Positions 17,053-25,388 of a DNA stretch of 64,000 nucleotides are shown piece by piece; position 1 is the first letter of the stretch, and each line of letters opens with the position of its first letter. A model generated the notes under the pieces. It saw only the letters and a list, made by a program, of their open reading frames with translations, made no database searches and was not told where the DNA came from. The position numbers and the translations under genes are program-made. Origin of the DNA: Moryella indoligenes (lineage in GTDB: Bacteria > Bacillota > Clostridia > Lachnospirales > Lachnospiraceae). The stretch covers positions 62,001 to 126,000 of the forward strand of contig NZ_JAUSTO010000008.1 of assembly GCF_030812885.1 (NCBI RefSeq), read 5' to 3'.

Positions 17053-18075
17053 TCACAGTCTGTCGCCGTACATCTTATCAAAATAAGACCGGTATTCTCC
17101 GTTCACGATATGCTCCCACCAGTCCTTGTGGTCGAGATACCACTGAATTGTGACCGGGATCCCCGTATCAAAGGTATACTCCGGCTTCCAGTGAAGCTCT
17201 GTCTCGATCTTCGTCGGATCCATCGCGTAGCGCAGATCATGTCCCGGACGGTCCTTCACATACTGAATGAGGCTCTCCGGCTTATCGAGCGCCTTCAGGA
17301 TCGTCTTCACGACCTCCAGATTGCTGCGCTCATTGTGTCCTCCGATGTTATAGACCTCTCCCTCTCTTCCCTCTCGCACCACGAGATCTATCGCCGAGCA
17401 GTGATCTGTGACATACAGCCAGTCGCGGACATTTTCCCCGTTTCCGTACACCGGGATCTCCTCATCATTCAGCGCGCGGCTTATCACAAGCGGAATCAGC
17501 TTCTCCGGAAAGTGGTAGGGCCCGTAATTATTCGAGCAGCGGCTGATCGTCACCGGCAGTCCGTAGGTTCTGTGATAGGCCATCACAAAGAGATCTGCAC
17601 TCGCCTTTGCACTGGAGTAGGGGCTGGAGGTGTGAATCGGTGTCTCTTCCGTGAAGAAAAGCTCCGGTCTGTCCAGCGGCAGATCTCCGTACACCTCATC
17701 CGTTGAGACCTGATGATAGCGTCGTATTCCGTACTTCCTGCACGCGTCGAGAAGCGTTGTGGTTCCGACGACATTTGTGCGCACAAAGATCTCCGGATCC
17801 GTGATCGAGCGATCCACATGGGATTCCGCCGCAAAATTCACCACAATATCCGGCCTCTCCTTCTCAAAGAGCGCAAAAATAAAATCCCGGTCCGCGATAT
17901 CTCCCCGGACAAAGCGGTAGTTCGGCCTGTCCTCCACCGGCTTCACGCTCTCCAGATTCCCCGCGTAGGTCAGAAGATCGAGGTTGATGATCTCGTCCTC
18001 CGGATATTTATTCACCTCATACTGCACGAAATTGCTCCCGATAAAGCCCGCGCCGCCCGTCACGATTATTTTCAT
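17053..18075 (-). CDS. rmlB: dTDP-glucose 4,6-dehydratase
   Basis: A 340-residue extended SDR: GGAGFIGSNFVQYE (NAD binding), STDEVYGDL, and the active-site YSSAKASADLFV. It converts dTDP-glucose to dTDP-4-keto-6-deoxyglucose. It lies 133 nt after rmlA and 25 nt before rmlD. The gap before it, where rmlC often sits in other genomes, contains no recognisable coding remnant. All catalytic elements are present and the length is normal. Confidence 0.96.
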   Translation of the reverse strand: MKIIVTGGAGFIGSNFVQYEVNKYPEDEIINLDLLTYAGNLESVKPVEDRPNYRFVRGDIADRDFIFALFEKERPDIVVNFAAESHVDRSITDPEIFVRTNVVGTTTLLDACRKYGIRRYHQVSTDEVYGDLPLDRPELFFTEETPIHTSSPYSSAKASADLFVMAYHRTYGLPVTISRCSNNYGPYHFPEKLIPLVISRALNDEEIPVYGNGENVRDWLYVTDHCSAIDLVVREGREGEVYNIGGHNERSNLEVVKTILKALDKPESLIQYVKDRPGHDLRYAMDPTKIETELHWKPEYTFDTGIPVTIQWYLDHKDWWEHIVNGEYRSYFDKMYGDRL

Positions 18076-18208
18076 CTGTTTTTCCTCTGCTTTTCTTGAT
18101 AGTGCAATCCCTGTTTCCTGCCGCCGCTCTGCATGTCAGGACGCGGTTGATGCCGGCCTCCCGCCTTAAGCTTCATGCGGGGCATGCCGCCACCGCTTTC
18201 TGCCGCTC

Positions 18209-19090
18209 TCAGCGCACCAGATACTTACCGTCCAGCACATCTCTTAAGTAGCGTCCGTACTCGTTCTTCTTCATGCTCTCATAGGCCTCCTCCAGCGCCT
18301 CCCGGCTGATCCAGCCGTTCAGATAGGCGATCTCCTCGAGGCAGGCGAGCTTCCTGTGCTGATGCGTCTCCATGGTGTAGACAAAATTCGTCGCCTCGAC
18401 CAGAGAGGCGTGTGTGCCCGTGTCCAGCCAGGTGAAGCCCTGCCCGAGCAGCGTCACCTCGAGCTCTCCCCGCTCCAGATAGATGCGGTTTAAGTCGGTG
18501 ATCTCCAGCTCTCCCCGGGCGCTCGGCTTTAAGCTCTTTGCAAACTCCACCGCGCGATTGTCATAGAAGTAGAGCCCCGTCACGCAGTAATTGGACTTCG
18601 GCTTCTCCGGCTTCTCCTCGATGGAGACGGCCCTGCCGTTCTGGTCAAATTCCACGATGCCGAAGCGCTCCGGATCGTCCACGTAATAGCCGAATATCGT
18701 CGCACCGCGCTCCCGCGCCGCAGCTTCCTTCAGGCGCTTGCCGAGTCCGTGTCCCGCGAAGATATTGTCTCCCAGTATCATAGCGACGCTGTCCGCTCCG
18801 ATGAACTCCTCTCCCAGTATGAAGGCCTGCGCCAGCCCGTCCGGGCTCGGCTGCACCTTGTAGGAGAGCTCCAGCCCAAACTGATGCCCGTCTCCCAGCA
18901 GCTCCCGGAAGCGCGGCGTGTCCTCCGGAGTGGAGATGATGAGTATCTCCCGTATGCCCGCAGACATCAGCACCGACAGCGGATAGTAGATCATCGGCTT
19001 GTCATAGACCGGAAGCAGCTGCTTGCTCGTGACCTTCGTCAGCGGATACAGTCTCGTGCCGGAGCCCCCGGCAAGTACGATTCCCTTCAT
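18209..19090 (-). CDS. rmlA: Glucose-1-phosphate thymidylyltransferase
   Basis: A 293-residue nucleotidyltransferase starting KGIVLAGGSGTRLYPLT, followed by KQLLPVYDKPMIYYPL, LGDNIFAGHGL and IEEKPEKPKSNYCVTGLY, all standard RmlA signatures. It forms dTDP-glucose from glucose-1-P and dTTP. Its ATG overlaps the sortase stop by 4 nt, so the sortase and the rhamnose pathway are translationally linked. The product is the first intermediate for rhamnose used by the rhamnosyltransferase-like GTs downstream. Confidence 0.96.
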   Translation of the reverse strand: MKGIVLAGGSGTRLYPLTKVTSKQLLPVYDKPMIYYPLSVLMSAGIREILIISTPEDTPRFRELLGDGHQFGLELSYKVQPSPDGLAQAFILGEEFIGADSVAMILGDNIFAGHGLGKRLKEAAARERGATIFGYYVDDPERFGIVEFDQNGRAVSIEEKPEKPKSNYCVTGLYFYDNRAVEFAKSLKPSARGELEITDLNRIYLERGELEVTLLGQGFTWLDTGTHASLVEATNFVYTMETHQHRKLACLEEIAYLNGWISREALEEAYESMKKNEYGRYLRDVLDGKYLVR

Positions 19091-19920
19091 TGCTCCATAT
19101 CTCCTTTCATCCCCTCTGCCGTCTGCACCGCCGGCGTGATCTCCCCCGGCTTCACCGGATGGCCCGCGGCGTCTGTCTCACAGCAGTACAGTATGGTTCT
19201 CGCATTGTCAAACTCATAGGAGCAGGTGACAAAGCTGAAGAGCCTGTCCACCCCCTGCGCCGGAATGTCCCGAAAGCTGCAGCCCGCCGTCATAGCATCC
19301 ACATAGGCGTCGAACTCCATGCGGTCCGCAAAGTCTATGCGGCGCTTCTCCGCACCTGCATCCGTGTAGAGGCAGGCGATGGGCCGCAGGATAAAGGTCT
19401 TCTCCTCCGTGTAGAGATATGCTCTGCTGTGCTCCTGAAAGAACCGCTCGTCCTTAAAATCACAGATCGCAGTGAACATGGTCTTGTTCTTCATGTGATG
19501 CCCGTAGAACAGATTCTGAAGCTTTGAGAAATCCGGCAGATCGTCCCCGTCCAGATAGACGCCGTCGTAGGAGCCCTCCGTTCTGTCGATATCCCGGCGG
19601 AGATAGTAGTCATTGTCCGCCTCCTTCCAGAGTATGGGATAGTTGATCACCGTACCGGGGATGTAGAGCCAGGCCACGACGTCCTCATTTCGTTCCTTCA
19701 GCGCAGCAAAATCAATGATGCGCTCCGCGTCCGGATCGATCACACCGCTCTTTGCCTGATCCACAGGGGCGGCCTCTTCCTCTGTGCGTGTCACCGTCTC
19801 TGACAGCGCCTCATATTTTCTGATATGCGCGGCACGCTCTGCGAGCTTCAGACCGCAGAGCAGCGCAAGCACTGCGATCAGCAGAAGCAGAAGCGCGTGC
19901 CTTCTCGTAATTTTTTTCAT
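19087..19920 (-). CDS. srtB: Class B sortase
   Basis: A 277-residue membrane-anchored cysteine transpeptidase. A basic start and hydrophobic segment (about 8-26) form an uncleaved signal anchor. The catalytic triad is visible: His141 in FYGHHMKN, Cys233 in FVTCSYEFDNAR and Arg241. TCSYEF after a long helix, plus LYIPGTVINYPIL upstream, places it in class B. Class B sortases attach a few proteins (iron uptake, pilus base or spore proteins) to the wall. No LPxTG/NPxTN-type substrate was recognised in the window. It overlaps rmlA by 4 nt and begins 45 nt after the ATP-grasp gene, an unusual setting for a sortase. Confidence 0.93.
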   Translation of the reverse strand: MKKITRRHALLLLLIAVLALLCGLKLAERAAHIRKYEALSETVTRTEEEAAPVDQAKSGVIDPDAERIIDFAALKERNEDVVAWLYIPGTVINYPILWKEADNDYYLRRDIDRTEGSYDGVYLDGDDLPDFSKLQNLFYGHHMKNKTMFTAICDFKDERFFQEHSRAYLYTEEKTFILRPIACLYTDAGAEKRRIDFADRMEFDAYVDAMTAGCSFRDIPAQGVDRLFSFVTCSYEFDNARTILYCCETDAAGHPVKPGEITPAVQTAEGMKGDMEQ

Positions 19921-19965
19921 TCAGTTGCTCCATTCAAGCGCATAAAAGTACAGATTATTTTAACA

Positions 19966-20943
19966 TTATTTCGTAACTACTTCTATATATTTCTTGACAA
20001 TCCAGCAGTCTTTCGCTGGATTCTCCGAATCCACCGCCCCTCCGGAGCAGATATTAAGATGCATTCGCACCATATCGCAGCCCGCCGCAGCGCTGAAGCC
20101 GACCCCGCCGGAGAAGCGCGGATTGCACTCCAGGAAGAAGTAACGGCCGTCCTCTGCATGGATAAATTCATAATTGACGCAGCCGCAGATTCCGAGCTCC
20201 TCGGAGAGAGCCCCGCAGAGCGCCTCAAGCAGTGTGTCCCGAAACACATGGACAGATAGTCCCGCGCCGTTCGGCGTCCGGAGATATTCCTCCCGCGGCA
20301 GTGCGATACAGTGGCCCGCCATATCCCGCACGGTATCCACACAGACCACCGATCCGGAGATCAGCGGCTGTGCGAGATAGCGCTCCGCTCTGCCCTGCGC
20401 CCGCAGTCCCTCAAGACAGGCCTGACGCTCTGCCTCCGTCGTCACCCGGTAGAGCCCCTCGCTGCTTCTGCCGTCAAAGGGCTTCAGGACCAGCGGGAGG
20501 GGCGCATTTTCCGCGTCCTGAAAAGTCAATGTCGGAATTGCAGAGAAGCGCTCCGCAAACTGCGGCTTCGCAAACACGCGCTCCGCCGCCTCTCTGCTGC
20601 GCCGCTTGTCCCGCGCGGCGAGCACTGCGGCGGGCGCCGGGCTCCAGAGCTCCGTCGGCAGCAGCTCCTCTCTCGCTGCATTCAGGATATCCAGCTCTGC
20701 GTCGGTCAGCGGCAAGATGGCTGCCGCTCCCTCCTCCCTGCAGAGCGCAAGCATCCCGTCCAGATAAGCGCGCCCCGCGTCATAGCGCGGCAGCTGCACA
20801 AAGCGATCCAGCTCCACACTCTCCGCAAGCAGCTCCGGCGCGTTAAGATCCGTCCCGACGATGCGAAGGCCCGCCTCCCGGCAGCCGCGAATCACGGCCG
20901 CCGCGGAAAATGACCCGATCGCCGTCACTATCACTGTCTTCAT
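19966..20943 (-). CDS. ATP-grasp domain protein (CarB-like ligase, substrate unknown)
   Basis: A 325-residue protein with a pre-ATP-grasp N-terminal domain (VIVTAIGSFSAAAVIRGC, a Rossmann-like start), then PLVLKPFDGRSSEGL as the ATP-binding lysine and glycine-rich loop, and FFLECNPRFSGGVGFSAAAG near 285-305 carrying the Mg-binding Glu and Asn. This matches carbamoyl-phosphate-synthase-like ATP-grasp ligases that join a carboxylate to an amine or similar nucleophile. Such enzymes are common in capsule loci and may modify sugars or peptides. It is the first gene after the promoter at 20995-21023 and probably leads the wall-polysaccharide operon. The substrate cannot be named. Confidence 0.82.
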   Translation of the reverse strand: MKTVIVTAIGSFSAAAVIRGCREAGLRIVGTDLNAPELLAESVELDRFVQLPRYDAGRAYLDGMLALCREEGAAAILPLTDAELDILNAAREELLPTELWSPAPAAVLAARDKRRSREAAERVFAKPQFAERFSAIPTLTFQDAENAPLPLVLKPFDGRSSEGLYRVTTEAERQACLEGLRAQGRAERYLAQPLISGSVVCVDTVRDMAGHCIALPREEYLRTPNGAGLSVHVFRDTLLEALCGALSEELGICGCVNYEFIHAEDGRYFFLECNPRFSGGVGFSAAAGCDMVRMHLNICSGGAVDSENPAKDCWIVKKYIEVVTK

Positions 20944-20962
20944 GCTCTGTATCTCTCCCTGC

Positions 20963-20991
20963 TTGAATTGTGTTTCTACTTATGTTAATGT
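20963..20991 (+). promoter_or_regulatory. Promoter for luxS
   Basis: TTGAAT (20963-20968), 17-bp spacer, TAATGT (20986-20991). Predicted start near 20998, giving a leader of about 70 nt that contains a GGCGC/GCGCC hairpin (21028-21043). Its -10 box is only 3 bp from the -10 box of the opposing promoter. Confidence 0.5.
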
Positions 20992-20994
20992 TAC

Positions 20995-21023
20995 ACTTTA
21001 GCATCGGCAGTTCCAAAAGTCAA
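20995..21023 (-). promoter_or_regulatory. Promoter for the ATP-grasp gene / wall-polysaccharide operon
   Basis: On the minus strand TTGACT (21023-21018), 17-bp spacer, TAAAGT (21000-20995). Predicted start near 20988, about 45 nt before the ATG at 20943; GGGAGAG is the ribosome site. It faces the luxS promoter head-on. Confidence 0.55.
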
Positions 21024-21068
21024 TGAAGGCGCCTTTTCGCGCCCCCGCTTTGCAGAAAACGAGGTCCC

Positions 21069-21548
21069 ATGAAAAAAATAGCGAGCTTTACCGTAAATCA
21101 TCTGAGGCTGCTCCCCGGCGTGTACCTCTCCCGCAGGGATCACGCCGGCGGCGCCGTCATATCTACCTTTGATCTGCGCATCACACGACCGAATTGCGAG
21201 CCGGTCATGAACACCGCAGAGATACACACCATCGAGCATCTCGGGGCCAGCTTTCTGAGAAATCACCCCGACTGGGCGGAGCGAACCATCTACTTCGGCC
21301 CGATGGGCTGCCGCACCGGTTTCTATATGCTTCTTGCAGGAAAGCTGAGCTCCGAGGAGGTGCTGCCGCTGGTGCGCGCCCTCTTTACCTTCGTCCGGGA
21401 TTTTGAGGGTGAGGTTCCGGGCGCGTCCGCGCACGACTGCGGTAATTATCTGGATATGAATCTCCCCATGGCGAAGTGGATCGCGAAGCGCTACCTGGAA
21501 GAGGTGCTCGCGCACCCCGCGCCCGATCGCCTGCATTACCCGGAATAA
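21069..21548 (+). CDS. luxS: S-ribosylhomocysteine lyase (AI-2 synthase)
   Basis: A 159-residue LuxS: the metal site H53-TIE-H57 inside NTAEIHTIEHLGA, the catalytic cysteine C81 in GPMGCRTGFY, and the third metal ligand C124 in HDCGNYLDMNL. It cleaves S-ribosylhomocysteine to homocysteine and DPD, the precursor of the signal AI-2, and closes the activated methyl cycle. The many SAM-dependent reactions of the cell, possibly including the methyltransferase of the adjacent polysaccharide operon, feed this cycle. ATG 21069 follows GAGG by four bases. It stands alone on the plus strand; no clear U-rich terminator follows. Length and motifs are complete. Confidence 0.97.
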   Translation: MKKIASFTVNHLRLLPGVYLSRRDHAGGAVISTFDLRITRPNCEPVMNTAEIHTIEHLGASFLRNHPDWAERTIYFGPMGCRTGFYMLLAGKLSSEEVLPLVRALFTFVRDFEGEVPGASAHDCGNYLDMNLPMAKWIAKRYLEEVLAHPAPDRLHYPE

Positions 21549-21632
21549 GGACAGCGTGATGACTTCGCCGCCAAGCAGAGGAATCTTAAGCTACCCCTGC
21601 TGGATGCTTTGTAAGTAAACTGTAAGAACCGC

Positions 21633-21660
21633 TTCACCGGCAGGAGTGCTATGATACAAT
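21633..21660 (+). promoter_or_regulatory. Putative promoter for the L,D-transpeptidase gene
   Basis: TTCACC (21633-21638), 16-bp spacer, TACAAT (21655-21660), preceded by TATGA. The gene has a strong AGGAGG ribosome site 10 nt before ATG 21710. Confidence 0.4.
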
Positions 21661-21709
21661 AGAGTTTATAGTGACAACAGATCAGCTTTTATCAGGAGGT
21701 AATGATAGT

Positions 21710-23467
21710 ATGAAGCTTTCCATTCGAGGCGCGGCAGCTCTGCTGCTCTCTGCCTCCATGTGTTTATCCCTTCCCTCCGCGGCACAGGCGGGCGTCGTGC
21801 ACCGCGTGAACCGCGGCGACACGGAGACCAGTTCCCTGACGCCCCGTGACAACAGCGCGCCCACAGCGGACGGAGTCGTGAGCGCCCCCGGCGAGCAGAC
21901 TGTCCCGCAGACTGCTGTTTCCGGAGACACGGCGGCTCCTGCGGCGCAGGAGAGCGCATCTCAGGAGAGCGGCGCACCGCAAATCGGCGCGACAGCAATC
22001 GAGGAGTCCGACGCCGCGACCGAGAGCAGTTCCCCAGTCTCCAGCTTCAGCACAAGATCGGTGAACAGTGACTACAGCCTTCCCGGCACCGTAGCGCTCG
22101 CAGAATCCGCGAGCGGCGCAGACCTTCAGGCGATCTTTGACGGCGCCGGCTTCGACGCGCTCGGCACCGGAAACACGCCCGCCGACCCCATCCTCGGGCA
22201 GGTGCACATCGCGACCTATAAAATGATGGATCAGAACGGCAATCAGATTAACTACACTGCAACGAACGATGCGGGCAAGGGGCTCTTTAACGCCGGCGGC
22301 TTTTCCAAGTTCTACATGGTACACACCGGCGTCGCGCGGCTCTACTACCGCACCTACACCGATGCGCACGGCTGGAGCCCCTGGGCCACCTCAAAGGAGC
22401 TCACCCCCTACAACGAGGACGGCTCCAAGGTACAGGCCATCCAGATCCGCGCAAAGGGCTATGCACACACGCTGAACGACATCTACTACAAGGTCATGCT
22501 GAGCGACGGAACCGTGCTCGACTGGGCAAAGAACGGCCAGACCGCCGGCACCATGGGTTCCGACCGCTACATCGTAGGAATCCGTGTGGGCTTCTGGCAC
22601 AACACAGAGCACTTCCCCTACGCCTCAAAGAATCTCATGGCCGGCTCCGCCTATGAGGGCGCATACCTTGACGGCAGCGGCGTACACTACTCAAGCCACA
22701 ACGGCCAGCCCTACACCGGCTGGGGCTTTATCGACAACACACAGTACTACTTCATCGACAGCGCGCCCGCACAGGGCTGGCAGTATATCAACGGCTACAA
22801 GTACTACTTCAACTCTGACGGCAGCGTCGTGACGGACCTGGAGCCCGTCATGGGACTTCAGCCCAGCTATCAGATCAATTACAACAAGGCGACCCGCACC
22901 ATGTATGTGCTTGCGAAGGATGGGGACAACGGCTATATCATCCCGTTCAAGACCTTCAACTCCACCTGCGGGCCGGACACCCCGCTGGGAGATTACAACA
23001 CCTATGTGAAGTATGATGTGAAGTTCATGCACGACGATATCTACTGCAAGTACTTAAGCCGCTTCTTCAAAGGCTTCATCATTCACTCGATCCTGTACTA
23101 CAGCTCCAGGCTGGAGCTCGACGCAATCACCTACAACTATATCGATGATGCGGCCTCCGGCGGCTGTATCCGCCTCCTGACCGGCAACTCCTACTGGGTC
23201 TACCAGAACTGCCCGAAGGGAACTAGAGTCCATATCTATGAGGACAAATGGGACAAGGGCCCGGTGGAGAAGGATGCGATTGAGATGCCCATCCCGCGCG
23301 AGCAGACCTGGGATCCGACCGATCCCTCCTCTCCGGAGGCACAGGCAGCCATCGCAGCTGCTGCCGCCGCGGAGCAGGAGAAGGCCGCGGCAGTCGCAGC
23401 CGGCACCGCAACGCTCTCCGCGGAGGAGCGGCAGCTCCAGAACGAGCTCGCGGCGAGCGCAAACTGA
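21710..23467 (+). CDS. Secreted L,D-transpeptidase (YkuD) with wall-binding repeats
   Basis: A 585-residue exported protein. Residues 1-27 are a signal peptide ending AQA; 30-145 is an Ala/Ser/Thr/Glu-rich low-complexity spacer. About 205-305 has two Trp/Gly repeats of ChW type (GWSPWATSKE; DWAKNGQTAGTMGSDRYIVG), and 340-385 has choline-binding-like repeats (GWGFIDNTQYYF, GWQYINGYKYYFNSDGS). The YkuD catalytic domain spans about 390-520 with His459 (IIHSILYY) and Cys486 (ASGGCIRL). The tail is Ala/Glu-rich. It should make 3-3 cross-links in peptidoglycan or anchor proteins. ATG 21710 has AGGAGG; an ATG-like start at 21671 lacks one. It ends at a hairpin shared with dnaB. Confidence 0.88.
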   Translation: MKLSIRGAAALLLSASMCLSLPSAAQAGVVHRVNRGDTETSSLTPRDNSAPTADGVVSAPGEQTVPQTAVSGDTAAPAAQESASQESGAPQIGATAIEESDAATESSSPVSSFSTRSVNSDYSLPGTVALAESASGADLQAIFDGAGFDALGTGNTPADPILGQVHIATYKMMDQNGNQINYTATNDAGKGLFNAGGFSKFYMVHTGVARLYYRTYTDAHGWSPWATSKELTPYNEDGSKVQAIQIRAKGYAHTLNDIYYKVMLSDGTVLDWAKNGQTAGTMGSDRYIVGIRVGFWHNTEHFPYASKNLMAGSAYEGAYLDGSGVHYSSHNGQPYTGWGFIDNTQYYFIDSAPAQGWQYINGYKYYFNSDGSVVTDLEPVMGLQPSYQINYNKATRTMYVLAKDGDNGYIIPFKTFNSTCGPDTPLGDYNTYVKYDVKFMHDDIYCKYLSRFFKGFIIHSILYYSSRLELDAITYNYIDDAASGGCIRLLTGNSYWVYQNCPKGTRVHIYEDKWDKGPVEKDAIEMPIPREQTWDPTDPSSPEAQAAIAAAAAAEQEKAAAVAAGTATLSAEERQLQNELAASAN

Positions 23468-23516
23468 ATACAGTCACTCTGGGAGAAGTGCGAAAAAGAT
23501 ATCCCTTCTCTGAAGA

Positions 23517-23562
23517 GAACGAACCGGCGCGGCAGTCTTCATACTGCCGCGCCGGTTCGTTC
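23517..23562. terminator. Bidirectional hairpin between the L,D-transpeptidase gene and dnaB
   Basis: A perfect 20-bp stem (23517-23536 with 23543-23562) around loop CTTCAT lies between convergent genes. No strong U-tract follows on either strand, so function as a terminator rests on stem strength and position. Confidence 0.65.
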
Positions 23563-23601
23563 TATGCGCAGTTTGGAAAATCATCTGAACACTATTTTGC
23601 T

Positions 23602-24939
23602 TCACCTCGCAATATTTACAAATCTCGTCGTGTCCGGCTTCCAGAGCAACGTCACCGTCCCAATCGGGCCGTTTCTCTGCTTGGCAATGATGACCTCCGC
23701 CTCATTCGGGTGCTCCGTATCCTTATTATAGTAATCGTCCCTGTACAGAAACATCACGACATCGGCATCCTGCTCAATTGCCCCCGACTCTCGGAGATCA
23801 GAGAGCATGGGACGATGATCCGGACGCGTCTCGCAGGCGCGCGACAGCTGCGAGAGCGCAATGACCGGCGCCTTGAGTTCACGGGCCAGTGCCTTTAAGC
23901 TTCGCGAGATCTCCGATATCTCCTGTTGACGGTTCTCCCCGGAGCGCCCGCTGCCGCTCATGAGCTGCAGATAGTCGATAATCACAAGATCCAGTCCGCT
24001 CTCAAGCTTGCGCTTCCTGCACTTGCTCCGCAGCTCCCCGATGCTGATGCCGGGGGTGTCGTCGATCAGCAGATTGCTGCTGCCCGACACGCGAACCGCT
24101 GCCGCCAGCAGCTGGTCAAAATCTGTCGGCGTCAGTGAACCGGTGCGCATCTTCTGCGCATCAATCCCGGATTCCATGGAGAGTATACGATTCACCAGCT
24201 GCTCCTTGCTCATCTCCAGAGAGAAGATCATGCAGGAGAGCCCCTTCTTCACTGCGGCGTGCTCCACCACATTCAGAACAAAGGCCGTCTTTCCCATGGA
24301 GGGACGCGCCGCAATCAGAATCAAATCTGAGGGCTGCATACCGCTTGTCTTGCTGTCCAGATCCAGAAAGCCCGTCGGAATACCGGTCACCGCCGCCCCG
24401 CTCATATAAGCCTCCTGAATCTTCTCCATGACATTGATCGTCACCTGATCGATTGGAACAAATTCCGACGCGCCCTTTGCCTGCAGAAGCCGGAATATCT
24501 TCTCCTCCGTCTCCTGCAAGAGCACATCCACCTCGTCCCTGTCCGCATAACAGCTGTTCTCGATCTCCTCATTGACCCGGATCAGCCGGCGCTTCACCGC
24601 CTTGTCGTGGACGATGCGGGCATAGGCCTTGATATTCGCGGAGGTAGGAACATTTTCCACGATGCTCCGCACAAAATCAATGCTGCCAACCTCAGGCGGA
24701 ACATCCTTCTCCTTCAGCTTCTCCTGCACTGTCACCAGATCGATTGGTTTTCCCTCATTAAAGAGCTCGCCCATGCACTCGAACACAGCCGCATACTGTC
24801 TGGAGTAGAAATCGTCTGCGGCACAGATATCCAGCGCCGCAGCAACCGCCTCCTTATCCATCAGCATAGAGCCGATCACGGACTGCTCCGCTTCAAGATT
24901 GTGCGGAAGCACACGTTTTAAGAGAGTTTCCTCGGCCAT
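23602..24939 (-). CDS. dnaB: Replicative DNA helicase
   Basis: A 445-residue hexameric helicase. Residues 10-110 are the N-terminal DnaG-interacting domain (PHNLEAEQSVIGSMLMD). The RecA-like domain follows with Walker A ARPSMGKT (211-218), Walker B LVIIDYLQLM, and the C-terminal VIALSQLSRACE and LRESGAIEQDADVVMFLYR elements. It unwinds DNA at the replication fork. Its ATG shares the last base of rplI, an arrangement (rplI-dnaB) common in Firmicutes together with gdpP. No intein or insertion is visible. Confidence 0.97.
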   Translation of the reverse strand: MAEETLLKRVLPHNLEAEQSVIGSMLMDKEAVAAALDICAADDFYSRQYAAVFECMGELFNEGKPIDLVTVQEKLKEKDVPPEVGSIDFVRSIVENVPTSANIKAYARIVHDKAVKRRLIRVNEEIENSCYADRDEVDVLLQETEEKIFRLLQAKGASEFVPIDQVTINVMEKIQEAYMSGAAVTGIPTGFLDLDSKTSGMQPSDLILIAARPSMGKTAFVLNVVEHAAVKKGLSCMIFSLEMSKEQLVNRILSMESGIDAQKMRTGSLTPTDFDQLLAAAVRVSGSSNLLIDDTPGISIGELRSKCRKRKLESGLDLVIIDYLQLMSGSGRSGENRQQEISEISRSLKALARELKAPVIALSQLSRACETRPDHRPMLSDLRESGAIEQDADVVMFLYRDDYYNKDTEHPNEAEVIIAKQRNGPIGTVTLLWKPDTTRFVNIAR

Positions 24940-25385
24940 TACGCCTCCACTACCTGAACCTTCAGCTTCGCCTGCACATCCTTATGCAGTTTCACCGCTG
25001 TCTCAAAGCTTCCAAAGCTCTTGATCGGCTCCGCCAGCACGATCTTCTTTCTGTCAATTTCAAGAGAAAGCTGCTGCTTCACCGCCTCTGCAATCTCCTT
25101 TGTGGAGACAGAGCCGTAGGTCTTTCCATTTTCTCCGCCCTTGATCGCAAGCTTCACCTCTGCCGCCTCAAGCCGCTTCGCGAGGGCCTGCGCCTCCGCC
25201 AGCTGTTCCGCCGCGATCCGGTCGGCATTCGCCTTTTTGAGTTTCAGTGTATTCAGATTCTCTGCCGTTGCTGGTGCACCAAGCTTCTTCGGCAGCAGAA
25301 AATTTCTTGCATACCCCTCAGAGACCTCCACCAGCGCGCCCGCCTTGCCGAGTGACTTCACATCCTGTAAAAGTACTATTTTCAT
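24939..25385 (-). CDS. rplI: 50S ribosomal protein L9
   Basis: A 148-residue L9 with the N-terminal RNA-binding motif KIVLLQDVKSLGKAGALVEVSEGYARNFLLPKKL, shown here as KIVLLQDVKSLGK and GYARNFLLP, a central long helix (TLKLKKANADRIAAEQLAEA) and the C-terminal domain with GGENGKTYGSVS. It begins 3 nt after gdpP and is followed with a 1-nt overlap by dnaB. Confidence 0.96.
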   Translation of the reverse strand: MKIVLLQDVKSLGKAGALVEVSEGYARNFLLPKKLGAPATAENLNTLKLKKANADRIAAEQLAEAQALAKRLEAAEVKLAIKGGENGKTYGSVSTKEIAEAVKQQLSLEIDRKKIVLAEPIKSFGSFETAVKLHKDVQAKLKVQVVEA

Positions 25386-25388
25386 AAT

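Noticed and set aside
21028..21043. GGCGC/GCGCC hairpin in the luxS leader as a SAM/SAH riboswitch.
   Set aside because: It is a simple 5-bp stem; no conserved riboswitch core or expression platform surrounds it.
20991..21536. A 181-codon minus-strand frame opposite luxS.
   Set aside because: luxS has full metal and catalytic motifs on the plus strand; the opposite frame also covers the ATP-grasp promoter.
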